Source of the DNA: an uncultured Pseudomonadota bacterium
GTDB taxonomy: Bacteria; Myxococcota_A; UBA796; SXON01
Length of the DNA: 55,231 bases
Assembly (NCBI GenBank): GCA_903875225.1
Contig: CAIQVJ010000052.1
Location: 1-55,231, forward strand
Direction of reading: 5' to 3'
Part shown: piece by piece, positions 10,454 through 18,065 of the stretch
How positions within the stretch are numbered: the first letter of the stretch is position 1
How the letters are laid out: each line of letters opens with the position of its first letter
Notes under the pieces: generated by a model
Told to the model about the DNA's origin: nothing
The model's database searches: none
Seen by the model: the letters and a program-made list of their open reading frames with translations, nothing else
Program-made: the position numbers and the translations under genes

Positions 10454-10514
10454 TGTCCACCTTGCCCTCGGCGTCCGTTCCGAGAGGTGCCCCCTCCAAC
10501 AACCGGAGCGTCCG

Positions 10515-11486
10515 ATGCCCCCGCACAGCTTCACCCAGGACGGTCCGCGACGCGCGGCGGAGCTGCTGCTGCGCGCCCAGACAGCGGGCTCGCAGGGGCT
10601 GGAGGTCTACCCGCTCGCTGCGGAGTGGGGCGTCTCGTGGCAGACCGTGCGCCGGCTGGTCGCGGTGGCCGAGGCTGCGGCGTCGGCGATGGCACGGAGC
10701 GGTGAACGTGCGGTCCGCGGGGCAGTGCGGGGAAGGCTGGAGCGGACGGGCGAGGGCAGAAGGACCCGCCTCGTCTGGACGCCGGTCGAGTCCGGAGCGC
10801 GTCGGGGGCGCCACACCGAGATGGTGGCGCTCGCCGCGTCGCTCGGGCCCTGGCAGGCGCTTGGCATCGACGACGTGGCGAGCGTGCTGGAGCGCCAGCT
10901 CCGCGGCGCGCTGGCCGAGGTGCCGGCAGAGCGCGCGGTGCTCGTGCGCGACCTGCTCGATCGCGGCTTCTACTACCAGCCCTGGATGCCCCGGCAGATG
11001 CGGGACCCGGACGCTGTCGACGCAGTGCTGAGCGCGTTGTTCTACCGGTGCGCCGTACGGATGCAGCGATACCACTCGCCGAGGGCTGCCCGGGACACGC
11101 TGACGCTCGACCCGTGGACCCTGGTTCAGGCGCTCGACGGGCTCTACGTCCTCGGCCCGGAGACCGGGACGAGCCAGCCCGCGATGTGGGCGCTCCACCG
11201 CATGGAGGGGGTCGAGTGGTTGAAGGACACGCCCGTGGTGCTGCCCAGGAGCTACCGACCCGCGGATCTCGTCGGGCACGGGTACGGCCCGTTCATCGGG
11301 GCACCGGGGGAGGTGACCATCCGGGTGCCCGCGAAGGAGGCGCCCTGGGTGCTGGAGTCGCCGCTGCAAGGCCAGATCGGGGAGCCCGAGCCGCTGCCGA
11401 ACGGCGATTTCCGGGTGCGACTCGGGGTGGGTCACCACCTGGGGATCGCGCTCTGGGCGCGCGGGTTGGGGTTGGTGGTGGAGTGA
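10515..11486 (+). CDS. WYL-domain transcriptional regulator
   Basis: ATG 10515 has GGAG at 7-nt spacing. The 323-aa protein starts with a helix-turn-helix (YPLAAEWGVSWQTVRRLVAV). Its middle and C-terminal parts match a WYL ligand-sensing region: YYQPWMPRQMRDPDAVDAVL, a stretch around TLTLDPWTLVQALDGLYVLG, and a beta-rich tail (GDFRVRLGVGHHLGIALWA). WYL regulators usually bind nucleic-acid or nucleotide ligands and often control defence or DNA-damage genes. Divergence from the AAA ATPase suggests that gene is its main target. The WYL triad itself appears diverged to LYVLG. Confidence 0.7.
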   Translation: MPPHSFTQDGPRRAAELLLRAQTAGSQGLEVYPLAAEWGVSWQTVRRLVAVAEAAASAMARSGERAVRGAVRGRLERTGEGRRTRLVWTPVESGARRGRHTEMVALAASLGPWQALGIDDVASVLERQLRGALAEVPAERAVLVRDLLDRGFYYQPWMPRQMRDPDAVDAVLSALFYRCAVRMQRYHSPRAARDTLTLDPWTLVQALDGLYVLGPETGTSQPAMWALHRMEGVEWLKDTPVVLPRSYRPADLVGHGYGPFIGAPGEVTIRVPAKEAPWVLESPLQGQIGEPEPLPNGDFRVRLGVGHHLGIALWARGLGLVVE

Positions 11487-11535
11487 CGCACGTGCGGCGC
11501 CGCGGACCGCGACCGCCGACGGGTCCTGTGGCGTT

Positions 11536-12345
11536 ATGGGCGTGGGGATGACGACCCCCGCGAGCCCGAGTGACCCGGAGCGCCGCTCCGCAGAGGGTCG
11601 CGGCGGTCCGTTCACGTACACCGACGAGGGGAGCGGGCCTGTCATCGTTGCGGTGCACGGGCTCCCCGGGAGCGTTCGCGACTACCGGTGGCTCGGCGCC
11701 GCGCTCGGCGGCAGCGCCCGGTTCGTGCGCCTCGACCTCCCCGGCTTCGGAGGCACACCGCTCTCGTCCGGCCCCGGGCCGTCCATCGACGCGCGCGGGG
11801 CGTTCGTCGCGGACGCCCTCGGAGCCCTCGAGGTCTCGAGGTGCGTCCTCGTCGGCCATTCCATGGGTGGAGCGGTGGCGCTGTCGGCCGCCGTGCAGGC
11901 GCCGGACCGCGTCGGGGCGTTGGGCCTGCTCGCGTCCATCGGGCTGCGCCCGCATCGCCTGCTCCGGCGCTTCGTCGGCGCCGGTGCTTTCGCGAGCGCG
12001 GTCGATCAGCCCCTGCTGCGGTGGCCCTCGCGGACGTTGCTCAAGGCGGTGTTCCGGAGGTTGGGGTTCCCCGCGCAGACGACCGCGGACGAGGTGGCGC
12101 ACACCGTGCGCTGTGCCGCCGCCGTCGACTTCGAGACGCAGGCCCGCAACACCGCGAGGCTCACTGCCCGTACGCTCTCCGCCTGGGCCGAGGACGACGC
12201 GTTCATCGAGCGCGCCGTGTTCGAGGAGCACGCAGCCGCTCTACCGAAGGGCCCCCGCCTCACCTGGGCAAAGGGGGGCCACAACATCCAGAAGACCCAC
12301 GCGGTCGAGCTTGCCGAGGCGCTCGTGGCCCTGTCGCGCGGGTGA
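11536..12345 (+). CDS. Alpha/beta hydrolase
   Basis: This is a 269-aa serine hydrolase of the alpha/beta fold. It shows the oxyanion-hole loop HGLPGS (41-46), the nucleophile elbow GHSMGG with Ser109, an acidic residue in WAEDDAFIE, and the catalytic His in GGHNIQKTHA near the C-terminus. There is no signal peptide. The substrate is unknown; the family includes esterases, epoxide hydrolases and haloperoxidase-like enzymes. ATG 11548 is an alternative start. It lies upstream of the ABC exporter operon on the same strand but is separated by 173 bp, so a shared function is uncertain. Confidence 0.85.
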   Translation: MGVGMTTPASPSDPERRSAEGRGGPFTYTDEGSGPVIVAVHGLPGSVRDYRWLGAALGGSARFVRLDLPGFGGTPLSSGPGPSIDARGAFVADALGALEVSRCVLVGHSMGGAVALSAAVQAPDRVGALGLLASIGLRPHRLLRRFVGAGAFASAVDQPLLRWPSRTLLKAVFRRLGFPAQTTADEVAHTVRCAAAVDFETQARNTARLTARTLSAWAEDDAFIERAVFEEHAAALPKGPRLTWAKGGHNIQKTHAVELAEALVALSRG

Positions 12346-12518
12346 ACGGCGATCGCGGTAGATGGACCGGATGGACTGCCCCCCCGACCTCCAGTTCGAG
12401 GTGATGGGAGCCGTCTGCGGAGATGGAACGTGACTTGCGGGTCTGGCACGTCTGGTGTAGGAACGGGGGTGCACCTGCCTTCCAGCCTCTTCCAACCCCC
12501 AGAGTTTCCGGGGGGCGG

Positions 12519-13262
12519 ATGCCGGGCGCACTAGCGGTGGACGGGACCGAGGACGTACCCCCAGCCGTTCGGTGCCGGGGAGTCGAGAAGGCGTTTGGAG
12601 CCGGCGCGGCCCGCACGAGCGCGCTTCGCGGGGTCGACCTCGACGTGCGTCGTGGGGAGCTCCTGCTCCTGGTGGGGCCCTCAGGCTCGGGCAAGACCAC
12701 CTTGCTCTCCATCATCGCAGCCATCCTCGAGCCGGACACGGGCACATGCGAGGTGCTGGGTCAGGATCTGGCCGGCATGAACGAGCGCGCCCGTGCGCTC
12801 TTTCGCCGGTGGGCCATCGGGTTCGTATTCCAGTCCTTCAACCTGCTTCCAGCGCTCACCGCGGAGGAGAACGTCGCGTTGCCGTTGCTGATCGGGGGGA
12901 AGCCCCGCGGGGGAGCGCTCGCCCGCGCACGCGATGCCCTGGATCAGGTGGGTCTGGGCGGTCGGTCCTCGGCCCTGCCGCCGGAGCTCAGCGGGGGTCA
13001 GCAGCAGCGCGTCGCGATCGCGCGGGCGTTGGTCCACGATCCGAAGCTCGTGTTGTGTGACGAGCCCACCAGCAGCCTCGACCATGCGTCTGGCTTGACG
13101 GTGATGGAGCTTGTCCGCAACGTCGTGCGAACCGGGGAGCGAGCGGTGGTCGTGGTCACCCACGACCCCCGGATCTTCTCGTTCGGCGACCGGATCGTCC
13201 GGATGAACGATGGTGTGATCGTCGGAGCCGGAGAGCCCGACGTGACCGGGGAGGGGCACTGA
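12519..13262 (+). CDS. ABC exporter ATP-binding protein (MacB/LolD/DevA type)
   Basis: ATG 12519 follows a G-rich ribosome-binding stretch; the upstream open frame is not protein-like. The 247-aa product has Walker A GPSGSGKT (about 52-59), Q-loop VFQSFNLLPALT, signature LSGGQQQRVAIARAL, Walker B VLCDEPTSSLD and switch His VVTHDPR. This belongs to the class that powers FtsX-type permeases (MacB, LolD, DevA). It forms an operon with the adaptor and permease genes that follow; its stop overlaps the presumed adaptor start. Confidence 0.9.
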   Translation: MPGALAVDGTEDVPPAVRCRGVEKAFGAGAARTSALRGVDLDVRRGELLLLVGPSGSGKTTLLSIIAAILEPDTGTCEVLGQDLAGMNERARALFRRWAIGFVFQSFNLLPALTAEENVALPLLIGGKPRGGALARARDALDQVGLGGRSSALPPELSGGQQQRVAIARALVHDPKLVLCDEPTSSLDHASGLTVMELVRNVVRTGERAVVVVTHDPRIFSFGDRIVRMNDGVIVGAGEPDVTGEGH

Positions 13263-14149
13263 TACGCAGGCTGCTCCTCCCCCTGCTCGCGCTGTGCGGG
13301 CTGGCTCTCGCCGCGGCGGCCGTGCTCAACTCCGATCCGGCGGAGATCGCGCAGCGCCCCGCGGCGTCGGTGGCGGCGCCACCGTTCACCTCGTCCATCG
13401 GCTGTGTCGGCATGGTGGAGGCGAGCACCGGCAACATCGCGGTCGGAACCCCGGTCGCCGGGGTCATCGCGGAGGTCTACGTCCACCAGAACGAGGCCGT
13501 CAGCGCGGGCGATCCGTTGTTCCGCATCGATGCGCGCGACCTGGAGGCGCGCCTCCCTGCGGCGAGGGCGCTCGTTCAGGAGGCCTCCGCAAAGGCGGCC
13601 ATGTCGGCCTTCCTCGTCCAGTCTGCCGAGTCGTTGAAGGACGCCGCCGCGCTGAGCCGGAGGGAGTCCGAGGAGCGGGGCTACGTCGCCGCGAGCGACG
13701 CCGCCGCTCTGGCGGCGCGCCGGGCCGAGGTCGCCGAGATCCTGGCGGAGATCGACCGTCGTACGGTGCGGTCGCCGGTCACCGGACGGGTGCTTCAACT
13801 CCGTGCGCGCGCGGGCGAGTTCGCGGCAGTCGGTCCGGACGCGTCCGTCGTGCTGGTGGGGGATGACACGCGCCTCCTGGTTCGCGCCGAGGTCGACGAG
13901 AGCCAGACGCTCCGCCTGCGACCCGAATCGCGAGCCGTGGCGTTCGCCCGAGCCGATCCGGCTCATCGCACCGCGCTGCACTTCGAGCGCATCGAGCCCG
14001 TGATGATCCCGAAGTCCTCGTTCGTCGGCGATGGCACCGAGCGGAGTGACACCCGGGTTCTCCAGGTGGTGTACAGCTTCGATCCCGCGGAGCTTCCAGC
14101 CTACGTCGGCGCCACGCTGGACGTGTACATCGAGGCGCCCCCGCCATGA
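13259..14149 (+). CDS. HlyD/DevB-type membrane fusion protein with non-standard start
   Basis: The protein has an N-terminal hydrophobic anchor (RRLLLPLLALCGLALAAAA), a biotinyl-lipoyl-like half (GTPVAGVIAEVYVHQNEAVS), a coiled-coil hairpin (about 90-150), and the returning half (RSPVTGRVLQLRARAGEF), as in periplasmic adaptors of tripartite exporters. The first standard start codon in frame is GTG 13322, which would remove the anchor. No ATG, GTG or TTG precedes the anchor. CTG 13259 (overlapping the upstream TGA) or ATA 13262 lie just after a GGGGAGGGG Shine-Dalgarno-like run, so a rare start codon is likely. The stop overlaps the permease ATG (ATGA). Confidence 0.8.
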   Translation: MIRRLLLPLLALCGLALAAAAVLNSDPAEIAQRPAASVAAPPFTSSIGCVGMVEASTGNIAVGTPVAGVIAEVYVHQNEAVSAGDPLFRIDARDLEARLPAARALVQEASAKAAMSAFLVQSAESLKDAAALSRRESEERGYVAASDAAALAARRAEVAEILAEIDRRTVRSPVTGRVLQLRARAGEFAAVGPDASVVLVGDDTRLLVRAEVDESQTLRLRPESRAVAFARADPAHRTALHFERIEPVMIPKSSFVGDGTERSDTRVLQVVYSFDPAELPAYVGATLDVYIEAPPP

Positions 14150-15339
14150 TCCGCGTCGCCCTGACGATGCTGGCAGGAGACCGCGCCAAGTACACCGGCC
14201 TGGTGCTCGGCATCGCGTTCACGTCGTTCCTCGTCACCTTCGCGATGTCGTATTTCTGCGGGTTCATGACCTGGGGCTTCGCGCTTGTCTCGGAGAACCC
14301 CGGCGCGGACATCTGGGTGATGGACCCGGCGGTCGAGTCGGCCGAGCAGACCATCAACCTGCCGGCCTCAGTGTTGGGGCGGGTGCGTAGCGTCGAGGGC
14401 GTGCTCCACGCGGAGCCGCTGGCGCTCGGCATGGCCGAAGCGAGGTTTCCGAATGGACAATTCCAGTCGTTCCAGGTGATCGGCGTCGATGACGTGACCC
14501 TGGCGGGGGCGCCCCGGCTCGGTGCCGGCGATGCCTCCGTCGCCCTGCGCCTGCCGTACGCCGCGATCGTGGACGCGGGGGGGACGGAGGGCAAGCTCGA
14601 GACGCCCAGCGAGGCTGTGGACCTCTGGCCGCTCGGGGCCCCGCACCTGCAGGTCCCGGTCCGCGATCTGGAGGCGGGCGACGATCTGCTGGTGAACGAT
14701 CACCGCGTCCAGATCGCGGGCCACTCTGCCGCCCTGCCCCGGTTTCCGCCCCGCCCCCTGCTCTACATGACGTTGTCGAACGCAGACCGTGTGCTCGCCC
14801 CGGAACACCATCGGGTCACGTTCATCCTCGCCACCGTCACGGCCGGCGCCTCTCCGGACGAGGTCGCCGCCCGCATCGAGGATCGAACGGGCCTGCGCGC
14901 TCGCAGCGCCGCCGACTTCAAGGCCGACAACGTGAAGTGGTTCATCGTGAATTCGGAGGACGTGGGGGACATCGGCGCCATGCTCGCGCTCGCGGGGCTG
15001 GTGGGCTTCGGCGTGACCGGGGTGATGCTGTACATGTTCACGACCGAGCACCTCACCCAGTACGCGCTCCTCAAGGCCATGGGGGCCACCTCGCGCCAGA
15101 TCCTCGGCATGGTCCTGGCGCAGGCGGCGGCGTGCGCAGGGATCGGGACAGGCCTGGGACTCGGTGCGTGCGCGGTGGCAGGCAGCCTCGCGGGGCAGGC
15201 AGGCTACCCGTTCCGGATGATGTGGATCGCGCCGGTGCTGGGGGGCCTGATGGTGATGCTCGTGAGCGTGGTCGCCGCCCTGATCAGCGCGAGGCCGGCC
15301 CTCGGGCTCGCGCCTGGCGTGGTGTTCAGCGGACGGTGA
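14146..15339 (+). CDS. FtsX/DevC-like ABC exporter permease
   Basis: The product is 397 aa. A first transmembrane helix near residues 17-38 is followed by a large periplasmic domain (about 45-270), then three C-terminal helices (GAMLALAGLVGFGVTGVMLY, ILGMVLAQAAACAGIGTGLG, WIAPVLGGLMVMLVSVVAAL). This 1+3 topology is that of MacB/DevC/LolC permeases, which couple ATP hydrolysis in the cytoplasm to extrusion of periplasmic substrates through an outer-membrane factor. No outer-membrane channel gene lies nearby. The conserved coupling-helix-like segment TQYALLKAMGATSRQIL is present. Confidence 0.9.
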   Translation: MIRVALTMLAGDRAKYTGLVLGIAFTSFLVTFAMSYFCGFMTWGFALVSENPGADIWVMDPAVESAEQTINLPASVLGRVRSVEGVLHAEPLALGMAEARFPNGQFQSFQVIGVDDVTLAGAPRLGAGDASVALRLPYAAIVDAGGTEGKLETPSEAVDLWPLGAPHLQVPVRDLEAGDDLLVNDHRVQIAGHSAALPRFPPRPLLYMTLSNADRVLAPEHHRVTFILATVTAGASPDEVAARIEDRTGLRARSAADFKADNVKWFIVNSEDVGDIGAMLALAGLVGFGVTGVMLYMFTTEHLTQYALLKAMGATSRQILGMVLAQAAACAGIGTGLGLGACAVAGSLAGQAGYPFRMMWIAPVLGGLMVMLVSVVAALISARPALGLAPGVVFSGR

Positions 15340-15344
15340 GCGCG

Positions 15345-15360
15345 CGCCCCTGGCGGGGCG
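15345..15360. terminator. Hairpin between convergent permease and response-regulator genes
   Basis: CGCCCC-TGGC-GGGGCG (6-bp GC arms, 4-nt loop) fills almost all of the 22-bp convergent gap and could terminate transcription from both sides. There is no T-tract. Confidence 0.45.
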
Positions 15361-15361
15361 T

Positions 15362-16675
15362 TCAGGACCGGAACCGGCTCGGGTCGATGGCGTGCTTCTT
15401 GACCAGCCGGTGGAGCGTCTCCCGCTCGACCCCGGCCTCCACCGCTGCGCGGGTGACGTTTCCGGCCGCGGCGCGCAGCACCTGGACGAGGTAGTCGCGC
15501 CCGCCCGCGTCGGCAGCCCGCTCGACCGCGGCCCGGTACGTGCCTGCCGGCGCTGCCGGGGCGCTGCCACGCAGGGTCTCGTGGAGGTGCTCGACCTCGA
15601 TCACCTCGCCCTCGGCGGCGGCGGCGGCCTGCTCGATCGCATGGCGAAGCTCCCGCACGTTCCCCGGCCATGCCCCGGCCTCGAGGGCGGCTAGCGCATC
15701 GGGAGCAAGGCGCCGGGCCGTCGTGCCGAAACGCACGCCCGCGAGGTGCAGGAAGCGCGCTGCCAGCAGCGCGATGTCGTCCGCACGCTCGCGGAGGGGG
15801 GGCAGGCGGATGCTCACCACGTTGAGCCAGAAGTACAGGTCGCGGCGAAACCCGGATTCGTTCACGAGTCGCTCGAGATCACGCGGCGTCGCTGCGATCA
15901 CGCGGGGGCGGGGCCGGTCGCCGTCGGCGTCCTCGTCTCCGAGCGCACGCATCAGCTTGGCCTGGAGCGTCGGGGGCAGGTCGCCCACGTCGTCGAGGAA
16001 CAGCGTTCCCGGAGGATTGGAACGGTTCTCGCCGAACAAGCCCGCCCGCCCGAACAATTCGGCGTCCAACCATGTCTCCGACACACCGCCGCAGCTCAGC
16101 GCCACGAAGGGCCCCTGCCCGCGCACCCGGTGGATCTCGCGGGCTGCGATCTCCTTCCCGCTGCCGGGCTCGCCCACGAGCACGACCGGCGCGGGCAGGC
16201 GCCCGGCCCGCTCGATCCTGCGTCGAACCTCGATCGCGGCGGCGGATCGACCGATGAACCCGCTCTCTCCGGCCTCGACCAACGCCTGAAGCTCGCGGGT
16301 GCGTCGCACGAGCGCGAACCGATCGGCTGCCCGGGTCGCGATGCGGATGAGGTCGTCGGTCTCCACGGGCTTGGAGAGGTAGTCGTAGGCTCCCGCCCTC
16401 AACGCCGCGACCGCCGCGGGCACCTCGGCATAGGCGGTCATCAGCACCACCTCCGGCGGGTCGTCGAGCCCCCGGGCCGCTGTCAGTACCTCCATGCCGT
16501 CTGCACCTGGCAGGCGGACGTCGGTCACGACCACCGCGTAGTGCTCGTCGTGGAGGCGCTGGATCGCCACTGCCCCATCGCCGACGGCGTCCACGTCGAA
16601 CCGGGCGGTGAGCGCGCGGGCGAGCAGCGCGCGCAGGTTTTCCCGGTCCTCGACGAGCAGCAGGCGGTCAGACAT
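15362..16675 (-). CDS. NtrC-like response regulator lacking the GAFTGA loop
   Basis: The 437-aa protein has a receiver domain with phospho-acceptor Asp52 in VVVTDVRLPGADG and a conserved Lys (YLSKPVE). An AAA+ domain follows with Walker A GEPGSGKE and Walker B TLFLDDVGDLPP, then a Fis-type helix-turn-helix (NVTRAAVEAGVERETLHRLV). In sigma-54 activators ELFGHxxGAFTGA precedes the second Walker motif. Here ELFG runs straight into RAGLFGENRSNPPGTLFL, so the sigma-54-contacting loop is absent. It probably regulates transcription without sigma-54, as TyrR- or HupR-like proteins do. Its ATG overlaps the kinase stop by 8 nt. Confidence 0.9.
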   Translation of the reverse strand: MSDRLLLVEDRENLRALLARALTARFDVDAVGDGAVAIQRLHDEHYAVVVTDVRLPGADGMEVLTAARGLDDPPEVVLMTAYAEVPAAVAALRAGAYDYLSKPVETDDLIRIATRAADRFALVRRTRELQALVEAGESGFIGRSAAAIEVRRRIERAGRLPAPVVLVGEPGSGKEIAAREIHRVRGQGPFVALSCGGVSETWLDAELFGRAGLFGENRSNPPGTLFLDDVGDLPPTLQAKLMRALGDEDADGDRPRPRVIAATPRDLERLVNESGFRRDLYFWLNVVSIRLPPLRERADDIALLAARFLHLAGVRFGTTARRLAPDALAALEAGAWPGNVRELRHAIEQAAAAAEGEVIEVEHLHETLRGSAPAAPAGTYRAAVERAADAGGRDYLVQVLRAAAGNVTRAAVEAGVERETLHRLVKKHAIDPSRFRS

Positions 16676-18065
16676 GGTGTCCTGTCACGGTCCATATAGC
16701 CATGGTTCCTCCATCTTCGCGGTCCAGGTGGCGCAGATCGCCGCCGTGGGCGCGCGCGATCCGCTTGCAGACGGCAAGCCCGAGGCCCGTGCCCTCGGGC
16801 CGGCCGGTCACGAAGGGCTCGTAGAGCCGCGCCTTCACCCGGGCGGGGATCCCGGCCCCGCGGTCCAGGACCTCCACCACCGGTCCCGCCCGCACGGCGA
16901 TCTCCACGATGCCGCCGGGCTGGGAGGCGTCGATCGCGTTGCGGACGAGGTTGTCGAACACCTGCCGCACGGCGGAGGGGGAGGCCACTGTGGTCACCTC
17001 CGAGGCAGCCTCGACCACGATGCGGATGTCCCGCATGTCGGCGGTGGGGAGCAGGCGCGCGGCGACCGCGAACGCGGCGGCCGCCAGATCGACGGTCTCG
17101 GCCGGCTCCTCGCCAGGGCGCGCGAAGCCGAGCAGCCCCTGGACCACCCGGCGCGCGTGCTCGGCCTCGGCGCGCGACGCTGCCACCTCGGGCACGCGCA
17201 TCGCCGGGTCGGCCAGGATCACCGCGAGCGGGTTCATCAGCTCGTGCGCCACTGCGCCGCTCATCTGCCCGAGCGCGGCGAGCCGCTCGACCTCCACCTG
17301 CCGGCGCTCCGCCGCACGCACCTTCCCCACCATGAGGTTGAAGCCGCGCCCCAACTCGCCCAACTCGTCCTCGCTCTCCGGTGCCGGCTGATCGGGACGC
17401 CCGTCCCCGAAGGCGGATGCAGACGCCTGGAGGCCCCGGACCGGGCCCAGGATCGATCGGGCCAGTCGGCCTGCCACGAGGATGCCGAGGAACGCCCCGC
17501 CGACGGTCAGGATCCCGACCGCCACCCAGGCGCGCTGCGCCGCCATGGCGATGGCGTCCCGTTCCTTCGCCTGCGCCATGTCGAGGCGCATGCCGATCGA
17601 CCCGATCCTGGACTCGATGTCCAGCGCGTGCTGCTCGGCCTCGGCATGCAGGCGTACGGCTTCGGCCTGGTCGATCGTCCCGGCCTCCGCCCGGGGCGCG
17701 ACCTCGGACGAAAACCAGACGTTCCCCCGGGCGATGGCCGCCTGGATCGCGTCGAGCTCGTCCCCGGCGGGCAGCTCCAACGAGCGCACTGCGGCCAGGC
17801 TCGCGTCCACCTCCCCCTCCGCAGCCGCGAGGTGATCGAGGTGCCCGGGCCCGCGCTCGATCAGCGTGTGCGCCTCGTGCACGTACACGTCCCGCGACGC
17901 CATCGAGAGCGCCATCAGCGCGTCGCGCTGGCTCGCGATGACCTCCTCCGCAGCGCAGGCGCGGCGCACTTCGCTCCAACTGGCGAACCCGAGCACGGTC
18001 CCCGCCACCTGGAGGCCGATGAGCAGGCCCGAAGCGGCATAGATCCTGCGGTGGAGCGACGCCAT
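16668..18065 (-). CDS. Membrane-bound sensor histidine kinase
   Basis: The 465-aa protein has an N-terminal helix (LIGLQVAGTVLGFASW), a helical periplasmic sensor of about 150 residues, a second membrane helix (AWVAVGILTVGGAFLGILVA), a HAMP linker, and a HisKA domain with His274 in GAVAHELMNPL. The catalytic domain shows the N-box DNLVRNAIDAS, G1 DRGAGIP and G2 GTGLGLAVCKRIA. Its ATG shares one base with the multicopper oxidase stop (TGATG), and its stop overlaps the response regulator start. The all-helical sensor resembles four-helix-bundle ligand domains; no clear metal-binding motif is seen. Confidence 0.9.
   Translation of the reverse strand: MASLHRRIYAASGLLIGLQVAGTVLGFASWSEVRRACAAEEVIASQRDALMALSMASRDVYVHEAHTLIERGPGHLDHLAAAEGEVDASLAAVRSLELPAGDELDAIQAAIARGNVWFSSEVAPRAEAGTIDQAEAVRLHAEAEQHALDIESRIGSIGMRLDMAQAKERDAIAMAAQRAWVAVGILTVGGAFLGILVAGRLARSILGPVRGLQASASAFGDGRPDQPAPESEDELGELGRGFNLMVGKVRAAERRQVEVERLAALGQMSGAVAHELMNPLAVILADPAMRVPEVAASRAEAEHARRVVQGLLGFARPGEEPAETVDLAAAAFAVAARLLPTADMRDIRIVVEAASEVTTVASPSAVRQVFDNLVRNAIDASQPGGIVEIAVRAGPVVEVLDRGAGIPARVKARLYEPFVTGRPEGTGLGLAVCKRIARAHGGDLRHLDREDGGTMAIWTVTGHHV

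Noticed and set aside
10098..11645. Long minus-strand open frame extending the AAA ATPase gene upstream through the WYL gene
   Set aside because: The ATPase has a good GGAG-supported ATG at 10400, and the extension is a shadow of the WYL gene on the other strand.
12443..12459. Sigma-54-like site (CTGGCACG...) upstream of the ABC exporter
   Set aside because: The -24 half is perfect, but the -12 half has GT instead of the near-invariant GC, and the position is not close to a plausible start.
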